Assembly (NCBI GenBank): GCA_029973955.1
Contig: JARKQJ010000222.1
Span: 1 to 43,450 of the forward strand
Length of the DNA: 43,450 nt
From: Paludibaculum sp.
Lineage (GTDB): Bacteria; Acidobacteriota; Terriglobia; Bryobacterales; Bryobacteraceae
Direction: 5' to 3'
A program made the position numbers and the translations under genes. Positions 24,161 through 32,345 of the stretch are shown here, piece after piece (the stretch's first letter is position 1; every line of letters begins with the position of its first letter). Under the pieces are notes generated by a model. It had not been told where the DNA came from, did not search any database, and saw only the letters and a list, made by a program, of their open reading frames with translations.

Positions 24161-25852
24161 TCAGGACGGCAAGACCGGGCCGTAGTAGCGGGTGCGGGCT
24201 TCGGCGATGAGGGTGGCGGGATCGTAGTCCTGGCGGTCGCAGACGTCGAGGGCCTGGCGGACGATTTCGACTCCGCCTTCGAATTCGGGGAAGACGACGG
24301 CATCGACGCCGTGGGCGCGCAGTTCAGCGATGTGGTGCTGGTGGGCGGCGCGGGCGATGACGGTGAGGTGAGGATTGCGGCGGCGGGCGCGGGCGGCGGT
24401 GAGTTCGACGGTGGGAACTTCGCTGGTGGTGAGGATGAGCAGCCGGGCGTGATGGATGCCGGCGGCGTGCAGGATCTCCTCGCTGGCGATGTCGCCCCAG
24501 ATGGCTTCGAGGCCGGAGTTGGCGGCATCGCGGAAGAGGTTGTGGTCCAGTTCCACGATGACCAGCGGGATGCCGGCCCGGCGGAGGACCTCGGCCGTGG
24601 CCTTGCCTGTGCGGCCGTAGCCGCCGATGATGACGTGGGCCTTGGCTTCCGTGGGCGACCAACTGCCGCCGGGGGCGGCGCCCGTCGTTTTGCGGAGGCT
24701 GCGGACCCAGCGGCCGAGGGGCAGGGCGTAGTTGGAGATGAGCGGCGAGAGGCCCATGGTAAGGATGGTGCAGGTGAGGGCCATGTTGTAGGTGTCCTGG
24801 CTGAGGATGCCGAGGGAGCGGCCGCTGCGGGCCAGCACGAAGGAGAACTCGCCGACCTGGGCCATGCCGAGGCCGACGATGAAGGGCGCCATGTTGTAGT
24901 AACCGAAGCCGCGGGTGATGAGGCCGACGACGAGGCCTTTGCAGGTGAAGATGAGGAGGACGGCGACGGCGATGTGGAGGGCGTGGCGGATGGCGAAGCG
25001 CGGGTCGAGCAGCATGCCGACGGAGACGAAGAAGAGGAGTCCGAAGATGTCCTTGAGGGGGGCGAGGTCAGAGAGGGCCTGGTGGGAGATTTCGGATTCG
25101 GAGAGGATGAGGCCGGCGATGAAGGCGCCGAGGGCGAAGGGGAGGCCGGTGAGGTGGAGGCCGAAGCCGACGCCGACGCTGGTGGCGACAACGGCGACGA
25201 GGAAGAGTTCGCGCGGACCCCAGGCGAGGATCTTTTCAAGCAGGCGGGGGAGGACGCGGGTACCGGCGAAGACGACGGCGGCGAGGGTGAAGATGGCGGC
25301 GACGATGGCGGTGGCGAGCTTGCCGATGGCGGCTTCGAGGTGGCCGATTTGAGGGAGGATGATCAGCATGGGGATGACGGCGAGATCCTCGATGACGAGC
25401 ATGCCGATCATGACGCGGGAGGCGAGCGTGGCGGTGACGCCGCGCTCGGCGAGGGTCTTGACGACGATCATGGTGGAGGAGACGGCGATCATCGAGCCGA
25501 ACCAGGTGGCTTCGATAGCGCTCATGCCGGCGAATTGGACGCCAAGCCAGCCGGAGAGGAGGCCGGTGAGGAGGATCTTGAGCGAGCCGCCGAAGATGGC
25601 GACATTGCGGACAGGCTGGAGGTCGCGGAGAGAGAGTTCGAGACCGAGGGAGAAGAGGAGGAGGGCGACGCCGATCTCGGCGAGCAGTTCGATGTTGTGG
25701 ACTTCGCTGACGGTGGGGCCGATGGTGTTGGGGCCGATGACGACGCCGGCGGCGACATAGCCCACGAGGAGGGGCAGGCGGAGGGCGCGCGCGATGAGCG
25801 CGCCAATGAGGCCGGCGAGGACGATTAGAACGAAGTCGGCGGCAATGCCCAT
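24161..25852 (-). CDS. CPA2 family monovalent cation/proton antiporter with TrkA-N domain (Kef/YbaL-like)
   Basis: 563 residues. Residues 1-385 form about 12 membrane helices of the Na+/H+ exchanger fold (LLVGYVAAGVVIGPNTIGP, VALLLFSLGLELSLRDLQPV, MLVIEDLAVIPMLIILPQIG with the conserved Asp of the transport site, FALGAFIAGLILSESEISH, LFFVSVGMLLDP). A Rossmann TrkA-N domain follows at about 405-520 (AHVIIGGYGRTGKATAEVLR, VIVELDHNL, IWGDIASEEIL), which in Kef proteins binds NAD(H) or glutathione and gates transport. A short tail replaces a full TrkA-C domain. Expected role: K+ or Na+ efflux in exchange for protons at the inner membrane. It follows the glycoside hydrolase stop by 3 bp, so they are probably co-transcribed. 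Confidence 0.94.
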   Translation of the reverse strand: MGIAADFVLIVLAGLIGALIARALRLPLLVGYVAAGVVIGPNTIGPTVSEVHNIELLAEIGVALLLFSLGLELSLRDLQPVRNVAIFGGSLKILLTGLLSGWLGVQFAGMSAIEATWFGSMIAVSSTMIVVKTLAERGVTATLASRVMIGMLVIEDLAVIPMLIILPQIGHLEAAIGKLATAIVAAIFTLAAVVFAGTRVLPRLLEKILAWGPRELFLVAVVATSVGVGFGLHLTGLPFALGAFIAGLILSESEISHQALSDLAPLKDIFGLLFFVSVGMLLDPRFAIRHALHIAVAVLLIFTCKGLVVGLITRGFGYYNMAPFIVGLGMAQVGEFSFVLARSGRSLGILSQDTYNMALTCTILTMGLSPLISNYALPLGRWVRSLRKTTGAAPGGSWSPTEAKAHVIIGGYGRTGKATAEVLRRAGIPLVIVELDHNLFRDAANSGLEAIWGDIASEEILHAAGIHHARLLILTTSEVPTVELTAARARRRNPHLTVIARAAHQHHIAELRAHGVDAVVFPEFEGGVEIVRQALDVCDRQDYDPATLIAEARTRYYGPVLPS

Positions 25853-25855
25853 GGT

Positions 25856-28576
25856 CTATTGTCCGATAGATAGTGGTTTCGTGGTGGTTGGGGGTCCTGA
25901 GCGGCGCGCTACCCCGGACTGGCGTCCGGGGGAATAGAGTTCATACCAGGGTGCGCCGCCGATTTGGAAGCGGTGGCCGGTTTCGGTGGTTTCCACAGGG
26001 ATGGCGGAGAGGCGGTCGCCATTGCCGTCGAGGGCATAGACTTCCAGGGGGCCGGGGATGTTGAGGGTGACGGTGGCGTCGATCGCTTCCATGGAAATGG
26101 GGGCTTTGCCTGCGTTGAGGTCTCCGGAGGGTTTGTTGGACTGGTCAGGCTCCAGGGTGAAGGTGGCCGCGCCGGGGTAGTTGATGATGTTTTGGGTTCT
26201 GGCTGGGTTGGAGTTGGGTTGGGTGCGAAGGGTGTAGCCGGGGTTGGTGAGGAGCATCGAAGTGGATTCGGCGAGGGGTTTGCCGTCGAGGGCGGTGAGG
26301 AGGATGTTGGCGGCGCCTCTGGCCGTGGGGGCGAGTTCGGCGGTGAGGGGGCCGGCGGTGACGGGGGCGCCGGCGAGGTTGCCGAAGAGGCCCGCGGCCT
26401 GGGGGGCGTGAAGGAGGAAGCGCTTGTTGATGCGGTCGAACTCGAATTCGCCGGTGGCGGCGGCGATGGTGTCGGGTGGGGGTTGTTTGGCCTCTTCTGG
26501 GAGGCCGGTGGCTTCCGGGTCGAGTTCGACGCGGCGGGCGATGGCTGTGGCGGACTGGTAACCGAAGTAGGAGTTGTAGGCGGCATTGAAAGAACCGTTG
26601 CGGCGGTCACGGGTGAACTGGCGGCGGAGGTCTTCGTGGGCGGGCAGGCGGAGGGGCTCAGGATCGGGAGCGAGGAGGCCGAGGCGGAAGAGCAGGGCGG
26701 ACTGGCCGGTGTTGACGAGCTTGGTCCAATCGCCGTTGAGGTTGAAGCCATGGGGGACGCCGGCGTCCCAGGTGCGGGAGTGTTCGTAGGCGAAGTGGAC
26801 GATGGCATCCCAGTCCTGAAAAGAGCCGTAGGCGGCGAGGGTGGGGCCGATCTCGGCGGCGCGGGTGTTGGGCCAGGGCTGGTTGTATTCGGAGACGGTG
26901 TAGGGCCGGGCAGAGACGCGGGCGGCGGCGGTGTTGGTGAAGGTGGACCAGGCGGCGGCGATGGAGGAGTCGTCTTTGAAAGACCAGTCGCGGCCGTCCC
27001 AGGGGGTATTGGGGAAAGCGTAGTGGTCGATGTAGAAGTGCTGGTCGTAGAAGTCGAGGTTGCGCTGGGCGTCGAGCAGCATCAGGCCGCCGAAGCCCAT
27101 CTGGGTGCCGGTGACGGGGAGGAGGGGCGAGTTGAACTCGCGGGTGGAGTCGAGGAGGACCTGGTTGTAGTCGCGGTCGAGGAAGGCGAGGAAGTCGAGG
27201 TAGTCGTTGATGCGGGCGGTGGTGGTGTTTTCGGAGGAAGAGGGCAGGGCGATGTTGGCGGCGTCGAGGTCGTCGGAGGGGTCGGCGCCGCGCTGGCCGC
27301 CGGTGGAGAGGCGGGCGTTGCGGACGTAGATGGCGGCTTCGCACTTTTCGAGAGAGAGTCCGAAGCGGCCGATGGAGTCCATGGAGAAAGACGGGGTGAG
27401 GGGCATGCGGACGCGCTGCCATTGGGAGGTGACGGCGATGTTTTTGCCGATAGCGGTGGTCCAGGGGGAGACGTCCTGCTTGATGTCCCAATAGATGTTG
27501 CGGGACTGGCCGGCGGGGAGGTCGGCGCGGATTTCGACTTCGGCGACGTAGGGTTGTTGGGCGGTGGCGGAGAAGCCGGTTTTCTTGAGGATGACGGTGG
27601 GCGCGCCGGAGGGAGCGGCGGTGGCGACGAGGACGCGGACGGTGCCGTCGTCGAGAGTGGTGAGGGTGGCGGCGGCGGGAGCGTGGATTTCGAGAGGGCG
27701 CCAGGTGCTGGGCAGGATGTCCGGGCCTTCCGGCGTGGAGGGGCCCCAAGCGGCACGGAGATCGTCGTTGGAGGCGTAGCGGGCGCGGAGGTAGCGGTTC
27801 CAGGAGGAGTGGAGGGAGGTTTTGTATTCGCCAAGGGCGGTGGTTTCGAGGGAGCCATTCTGGTGGGCGTAGAGGAGGGAAGTCTCGTTGTCGAGTTCGA
27901 CGAGGGCGAGGACGGGGTCGCCGCGGAGGTCGAGGCGCTGAAAGAGGCCGCGCACGAAGTCGGCCTGGAGTTGGACGAGGCGTGGGTGGAGGATGTGGAG
28001 GGGCTTGCTCTGGTTGGGGAAAGCGGCGTTGGAGGGGAGTGTGGGGATGTTGTCGATGGATGGGCGGAACGTGTAGCCGACGTGGAGGTTGAGGTTGGCG
28101 TAGATGCCTTCGGACTTGAGGGCGAGGAGGAAGTTGCGGAGGCGCGCGAGGGCGGTTTCGTTGAAGGTGGGATAGGGGCCGGTGGTGAGGAGGGAGTTGG
28201 CGTTGGCGGGGTTGGAATCGGGCTGCGAGTCCATGTGATGGAGGCGCACGAGGTTGACGCCGAGGCGGCGGAGGCGGCGGGCGATGCGGGGGGCGTCTTC
28301 GGGGGTAGGGAAGTTGGCGCCGAAGGCGAGGTTCATGCCGAAGAGGCGGATGCGAGCGTCGTCGTCCGTGAAAGGGGTGAGGTCCGGGCCCAGGGTGAAG
28401 AAGTGGCCATCGCGGACGAAGAGTGTGTCCTGGGGCTCGAGGGGGTGGTTGAGGAAGGAGAAGTCGGCCGGACCGGTAAGGGCGTCCTGGTTGATGTCGA
28501 GAGGGTAGAGTTGCTGGGCGGCGAGTGGGAGGGCGAGGAGCGGGAGGAGAGGCAGGAGTCGAGACACTGGGGTCAT
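25856..28576 (-). CDS. Secreted glycoside hydrolase (clan A/GH5-like) with inserted carbohydrate-binding module
   Basis: 906 residues with signal peptide MTPVSRLLPLLPLLALPLAA. Barrel strands are seen at RIRLFGMNLAFGANFPTPED, LGVNLVRLHHMDSQPDSN and GIYANLNLHVGYTFRPS. The predicted acid/base is Glu231 in PVLALVELDNETSLLYAHQ (NE motif) and the predicted nucleophile is Glu563 in RPYTVSEYNQPWP. Between them, residues about 285-425 hold a beta-sandwich like CBM4/9 (YVAEVEIRADLPAGQSRNIYW, WQRVRMPLTPSFSMDSIGRF). The C-terminal 250 residues are further beta-rich modules. It likely cleaves a beta-linked polysaccharide outside the cytoplasm; the substrate is unknown. A long glycine/valine-rich frame on the other strand is a shadow. 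Confidence 0.8.
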   Translation of the reverse strand: MTPVSRLLPLLPLLALPLAAQQLYPLDINQDALTGPADFSFLNHPLEPQDTLFVRDGHFFTLGPDLTPFTDDDARIRLFGMNLAFGANFPTPEDAPRIARRLRRLGVNLVRLHHMDSQPDSNPANANSLLTTGPYPTFNETALARLRNFLLALKSEGIYANLNLHVGYTFRPSIDNIPTLPSNAAFPNQSKPLHILHPRLVQLQADFVRGLFQRLDLRGDPVLALVELDNETSLLYAHQNGSLETTALGEYKTSLHSSWNRYLRARYASNDDLRAAWGPSTPEGPDILPSTWRPLEIHAPAAATLTTLDDGTVRVLVATAAPSGAPTVILKKTGFSATAQQPYVAEVEIRADLPAGQSRNIYWDIKQDVSPWTTAIGKNIAVTSQWQRVRMPLTPSFSMDSIGRFGLSLEKCEAAIYVRNARLSTGGQRGADPSDDLDAANIALPSSSENTTTARINDYLDFLAFLDRDYNQVLLDSTREFNSPLLPVTGTQMGFGGLMLLDAQRNLDFYDQHFYIDHYAFPNTPWDGRDWSFKDDSSIAAAWSTFTNTAAARVSARPYTVSEYNQPWPNTRAAEIGPTLAAYGSFQDWDAIVHFAYEHSRTWDAGVPHGFNLNGDWTKLVNTGQSALLFRLGLLAPDPEPLRLPAHEDLRRQFTRDRRNGSFNAAYNSYFGYQSATAIARRVELDPEATGLPEEAKQPPPDTIAAATGEFEFDRINKRFLLHAPQAAGLFGNLAGAPVTAGPLTAELAPTARGAANILLTALDGKPLAESTSMLLTNPGYTLRTQPNSNPARTQNIINYPGAATFTLEPDQSNKPSGDLNAGKAPISMEAIDATVTLNIPGPLEVYALDGNGDRLSAIPVETTETGHRFQIGGAPWYELYSPGRQSGVARRSGPPTTTKPLSIGQ

Positions 28577-28719
28577 TTTAGCGCCGGGGAAAGAGGGACG
28601 AGAGGGGCTTGGGCGGTTGGCTGGAAGTGAGTGAGGGGCGGAGAGTTGCGGGGATTGAAAGATACCTGGAACAGTGGTTACCGCTCCGCGAACCCAATGG
28701 CGGCGCGGGATGAGGGCGG

Positions 28720-29187
28720 TCAGGGTGTCCGCTTGGAGATTTTACGATGGATCTCGTTCATCATCATCAGCCCGGCGGAGCCGTAGAGGCGGTGATGTTC
28801 TGCCACCATTTCGCCCTCGATGATGACCGGATCGGTGGCTACGCAGGTCTTAGCGGCGGCGATATCCGGCGCGGCGAAGATGAAGATGCCGCGCCAGCCA
28901 TCCACTCCGTCGAGGGGGCCGGCGAAGACCAGCTTGCCTTCACCTGCCAGGCGCTGGATGTTGGCCATGTGCCCCTTGAACATCTCATCGCGTTTCGGGC
29001 CGGCAGGCACTTTGGTGGGACCGGTTTTGAGCACCACGAGGACAAAGCTCCGCATGCCCATGTCGTCGGCTCCGAGAGTTTTGGCCAACGCGGCGTCGAA
29101 TGGGGTGGGTGGATTTTCCTGGGCGGCTACGGTCGCCGGGCCGAGGAGGAGATTGGTGAGGAGAGTCAATATCGCGAACCGTGACAT
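28720..29187 (-). CDS. YciI-like domain protein with signal peptide
   Basis: 155 residues from ATG 29187. The frame is open to 29313, but this Met begins a signal peptide (MSRFAILTLLTNLLLGPATV, then AAQE). The mature part matches the YciI/YCII ferredoxin-like fold: MRSFVLVVLKTGPTKV, GHMANIQRLAGEGKLVFAGP, GIFIFAAPDIAAAKTCVA and DPVIIEGEMVAEHHRLYG. The conserved His (GHM) and Asp of the family are present. YciI proteins are usually cytosolic and of unclear function; export is unusual but recurs in environmental bacteria. It is divergent from pepD with 94 bp between starts. Confidence 0.85.
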   Translation of the reverse strand: MSRFAILTLLTNLLLGPATVAAQENPPTPFDAALAKTLGADDMGMRSFVLVVLKTGPTKVPAGPKRDEMFKGHMANIQRLAGEGKLVFAGPLDGVDGWRGIFIFAAPDIAAAKTCVATDPVIIEGEMVAEHHRLYGSAGLMMMNEIHRKISKRTP

Positions 29188-29281
29188 AGTGGGGGCCCCT
29201 TCGTAATACTGTAATGCGAATCTGAAGGGGGCTGGGCGGAGGCACCGGGAGAAGCCGTAGCATAGTGATTTGGACCCGATC

Positions 29282-30730
29282 ATGCCAAACGCCATCGACA
29301 ATCTCGAACCCAAGCCCCTTTTCGATCACTTCGCCGCCCTCTCCGCGATCCCGCGCGCCTCCACCAAGGAAGCGGCGGCGCGAGCGTATGTGCTGGCGCA
29401 GGCGGCCCGCCTGGGGCTTGAAACCGTGGAGGACACGGTGGGCAACATCGTGGTGCGGAAGGCCGCGCGCCCCGGCCGCGAAGGCGCCGTGCCCGCGGCG
29501 CTGCAAGGTCATCTCGACATGGTATGCGAGAAGAACGAGGGGACCGTCCACAACTTCGATACGGACCCGATCCAACTCGTCCGGGACGGCGACTGGTTGA
29601 AGGCAGCCGGCACCACGCTGGGGGCAGATAACGGAATTGGCGCGGCGGCCGCCCTCGCCATCATGGAGAGCACCACCATCAATCACGGTCCGCTGGAGTT
29701 TGTATTCACGGTTGACGAAGAGACCGGCCTCACCGGGGCCAACGAATTCCCCAACGGGCTGCTCCGCTCGCAGTATTTTCTGAACCTGGACGGCGAGGAA
29801 GAGAACACGCTGTGCATCGGGTGCGCAGGCGGGTTGACCACCATCGCGCGGCGCCAGTTCAGCCTGGTTGACGCGCCGGCGGGCAGCGCTCTGCGGCTGC
29901 GCGTCTGCGGGTTGCACGGCGGCCATTCCGGCATCGACATTCACAAGGGTCGCGGCAACGCCATCCGCATTCTTGGGCGGGTGCTGGGGTCGGCGATTTC
30001 GCAGTTTTCGGTTGCGGTCGCATCGATCGAGGGCGGGAGCAAGCGCAACGCCATCCCACGCGAGGCCGCGGCGATCGTTGTCATCGATGCGGGCCGCGTG
30101 GCTGAGTTCGAGGCGTTCCTGGCTGCCAAGCAGATTGAGATCCAGGGTGAGTTGGGCGCCTTCGATCCGGGTCTGCGGCTTACCGCTGAAGCGGCCTCGG
30201 CGCCCGCGCAGGTTTTCGAGCCCGCCACCGCCGGGTTGCTCGCGCAACTGCTCTCCACGCTGCATCACGGCGTGCTGGCGATGAGCCCGGATGTGGCGGG
30301 CCTCGTGCAGACGTCGACCAATCTGGCAACTATTTCGACCTCTGCCGGTCTAGTGGAGATCGCGACTACGCAGCGCAGCGCCATCCTGTCGAGCAAGCTG
30401 GATGCCGGGGCCATGGTTTCCGCCGTTTTGCGGTTCGGCGGTTTTGAAGTTCAGCAATCCGGGGCGTACCCCGGGTGGAAGCCCGAACCGAATAGCGACA
30501 TCGTGCGCAAGTGCCAGGCGGTGCATGAAGAGATCCTCGGCGTAAAGCCGGAACTGGTTGCCATGCACGCGGGCCTGGAATGCGGCGTGATCGGCGAGAA
30601 GCACCCGGGGATGCAACTGATCTCGTTCGGTCCGCACATTGTGGATGTGCATAGTCCGAGCGAGCGGCTGAAGTTGTCTTCCGTGCCGCCGTTCTGGGCG
30701 TTCCTGACGGGGCTGCTGGAGCGGCTGTAG
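29282..30730 (+). CDS. pepD: Cytosolic dipeptidase PepD (aminoacyl-histidine dipeptidase, M20 family)
   Basis: 482 residues from ATG 29282; a TTG at 29270 is less likely. It matches full-length PepD. Dinuclear zinc ligands and catalytic residues are visible: His77 and Asp79 (LQGHLDMV), bridging Asp116 (TTLGADNGIG), catalytic Glu146 with Glu147 (FTVDEETGLTGA), Asp170 (FLNLDGEEEN) and the C-terminal His458 (SFGPHIVDVHSP). The lid domain contains RVCGLHGGHSGIDIHKGRGN. The enzyme hydrolyses Xaa-His and other dipeptides in the cytoplasm, and no signal peptide is present. Codons end mainly in G (GCG, CTG, GTG), opposite to + strand genes in the left half of the window. A hairpin follows the stop. 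Confidence 0.96.
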   Translation: MPNAIDNLEPKPLFDHFAALSAIPRASTKEAAARAYVLAQAARLGLETVEDTVGNIVVRKAARPGREGAVPAALQGHLDMVCEKNEGTVHNFDTDPIQLVRDGDWLKAAGTTLGADNGIGAAAALAIMESTTINHGPLEFVFTVDEETGLTGANEFPNGLLRSQYFLNLDGEEENTLCIGCAGGLTTIARRQFSLVDAPAGSALRLRVCGLHGGHSGIDIHKGRGNAIRILGRVLGSAISQFSVAVASIEGGSKRNAIPREAAAIVVIDAGRVAEFEAFLAAKQIEIQGELGAFDPGLRLTAEAASAPAQVFEPATAGLLAQLLSTLHHGVLAMSPDVAGLVQTSTNLATISTSAGLVEIATTQRSAILSSKLDAGAMVSAVLRFGGFEVQQSGAYPGWKPEPNSDIVRKCQAVHEEILGVKPELVAMHAGLECGVIGEKHPGMQLISFGPHIVDVHSPSERLKLSSVPPFWAFLTGLLERL

Positions 30731-30763
30731 TCTGCCGGACTTTGTGTTTCCGCGGTCAGGAGT

Positions 30764-30788
30764 GCGGCTCCAAAGGGCTTGGAGCCGC
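30764..30788 (+). terminator. Hairpin downstream of pepD
   Basis: Perfect 10-bp stem GCGGCTCCAA (30764-30773) and TTGGAGCCGC (30779-30788) with a 5-nt loop, 34 bp after the pepD stop. CCCTTCACC follows, not a T-tract, so termination is likely but not certain. Confidence 0.5.
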
Positions 30789-30921
30789 CCTTCACCAATC
30801 CCTCAGCTGAGTGAATGCAGCGCATCCCAGACACTCCAAGCCGCGCTAAGATCCAGGGGTAGGCAATCCTGACCGGACTAGTCCAAGCGCCTCGCTGCGC
30901 ACGCGGGGGATACGGTACACC

Positions 30922-30986
30922 GTTCCGGGGCTGGCCGGAAGGTGAGCGGCATGATCCAGGAAACCCGGCCGGCATTGCCCCGGAAC
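30922..30986. other. Large two-part inverted repeat in a 349-bp intergenic region
   Basis: GTTCCGGGGC (30922-30931) pairs with GCCCCGGAAC (30977-30986), and inside it GGCCGG (30933-30938) pairs with CCGGCC (30965-30970), leaving a 6-nt bulge and a 26-nt loop. A separate 10-bp palindrome GGACTAGTCC is at 30875-30884. The region 30731-31079 has no credible gene. The structure ends about 94 bp before the TPR gene start, so it could be a leader element or a small RNA. Confidence 0.4.
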
Positions 30987-31079
30987 CATCACTGAGCGGA
31001 CATCCCTTCTATTCGCTTGTTTTTCAGATCCGCCGGCCTAAGATTGGGGCAATGAAGTTGAACTGGGCAGGAGGCGCGT

Positions 31080-32069
31080 ATGCATGTACGCACTCTTGTT
31101 GTTCTTGCGACAGCGCTGGTCACGGTTCCGGGTGCTGTTCACAGAGGTGACGGTGATGACTGGCGGGGACGGATGCAGGCGGCCGAATTGGCTTTGGCGT
31201 CACGCGAGTTGAGGGGGCTTGAGGAAGAACTGGTGCGCCTGACTCGGGAGGCGGAGTGCCCCGATGAACGTGTGAAGGCCTTTGTGACGCTGGGGCGATA
31301 CTATGAACTGGCGCCCGAAGACGCCAAGACCGAGCAGTCCTTTCTCCGGGCCAGATACTGGCTGGCACAGAGTGAGGGCCGGGGCGATGCGGAGGCCCAG
31401 GCCGAACTCGCGATCCACCTGCTGGTCCTCTATGTTGAGGGCGGGCAGATCGGGAAGGCGGAGAGGGAATCGGAAACACTGCTTCTATTGCTGGAGTCGA
31501 AGGCGGCAGTGAGTGCTGGCAAGCGTGCGTATGCGCTGGCCGCAATGGGCACGCTTCACTTTGCCGCCGGTAGGCATGGCGAGGCGCAGGTGCTCCTTGA
31601 GCGGTCGTTAGTGGCTATGGAGGACGCCGGACTCAGGAAAAGTCATGTGGCCATGCGCGCACTGTCTTATCTGGGCAGCGTCTACCTGGTGCAGAGGAGG
31701 TTGCCGGAGGCGGAGCGTGTGCTTCTGGAATGCACGGCGGAGTTGAAGAAAGCAGGAATGGGTGAATCCGAAGAGATGGTAGCGCCGCTCACGAACCTTG
31801 CCACTGTGTACTCTTATGCCGGCAGACCGGCCGAGGCCGAAGCGGCCTACGACAGGGCGTATCTGCTGGCTGAGGCAAGTTTGGGCAGTGGCCACCCGTT
31901 GCTCGCTGACGTGCTTCGGGCACATGCTGAGTATGCCGCCCGTCAGGGTCAGAAGGCAGAGGCCAGAAAGCTGAATGCAAGAGCCAGGGCTATCCAACAG
32001 ACGCTGCCGGGGCGGAGGCCTGCCACGACGGTGGACATGACAGAACTGTTGCGCCAAAGGCAGCGGTAA
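31080..32069 (+). CDS. Secreted TPR-repeat protein
   Basis: 329 residues with a strong AGGAGG five bases before ATG 31080. The N-terminus (MHVRTLVVLATALVTVPGAV) is a signal peptide. The rest is all-helical with tetratricopeptide-type repeats: AYALAAMGTLHFAAGRHGEA, MRALSYLGSVYLVQRRLPEA, APLTNLATVYSYAGRPAEAE and ADVLRAHAEYAARQGQKAEA (Gly/Ala/Tyr pattern every 42 residues, as in Kinesin-light-chain-like TPRs). It is probably a periplasmic protein-interaction scaffold. Codons are G-biased. It is convergent with the PEP-CTERM gene; 32070-32310 between them shows no supported gene. Confidence 0.85.
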   Translation: MHVRTLVVLATALVTVPGAVHRGDGDDWRGRMQAAELALASRELRGLEEELVRLTREAECPDERVKAFVTLGRYYELAPEDAKTEQSFLRARYWLAQSEGRGDAEAQAELAIHLLVLYVEGGQIGKAERESETLLLLLESKAAVSAGKRAYALAAMGTLHFAAGRHGEAQVLLERSLVAMEDAGLRKSHVAMRALSYLGSVYLVQRRLPEAERVLLECTAELKKAGMGESEEMVAPLTNLATVYSYAGRPAEAEAAYDRAYLLAEASLGSGHPLLADVLRAHAEYAARQGQKAEARKLNARARAIQQTLPGRRPATTVDMTELLRQRQR

Positions 32070-32310
32070 GGGCGCTGGAGTTTCGGAACCAAGAAAGCCT
32101 CATGCTCACCATCAACGCCAGTGGGCGGGGCCTTGGGATCGTGCAGGAGATGACGAAAGCTCTCCGGGAAATTCTTTGGACGGTACTTGAGCTTTTGGGT
32201 GGCCGGGTGCTGGTGGAGGGGGGTGCTGCCGGTCGGCGGGGTTTGCGAGGGGACGCGTGGACTGTCCCGCTGGGCTGGCTTGGCAGTGTGGGGGGAGAGA
32301 TTGTCTGCGG

Positions 32311-32339
32311 TGCCCCCCGGGCGCCACGCCCGGGGGGCA
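32311..32339 (-). terminator. Very stable hairpin after the PEP-CTERM gene
   Basis: Perfect 13-bp stem TGCCCCCCGGGCG (32311-32323) and CGCCCGGGGGGCA (32327-32339) with only a 3-nt centre, starting 6 bp beyond the stop of the minus-strand PEP-CTERM gene. It may also end + strand transcripts from the TPR gene. There is no T-tract. Confidence 0.6.
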
Positions 32340-32345
32340 GGGGAA

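Noticed and set aside
24311..25828. 505-codon plus-strand frame
   Set aside because: Shadow of the antiporter; acidic repetitive text, no membrane or domain pattern.
25964..28630. 888-codon plus-strand frame
   Set aside because: Gly/Val/Glu-rich shadow of the glycoside hydrolase, whose signal peptide and catalytic motifs are clear.
30922..30986. SRP RNA candidate, because CCGGAAGG resembles the SRP tetraloop
   Set aside because: The conserved AGCAGCC side is absent and the surrounding sequence pairs in a different way.
32102..32340. Short plus-strand frame starting MLTINASGRGLGIV
   Set aside because: No ribosome site, no homology, and it runs through the terminator hairpin into the PEP-CTERM gene.
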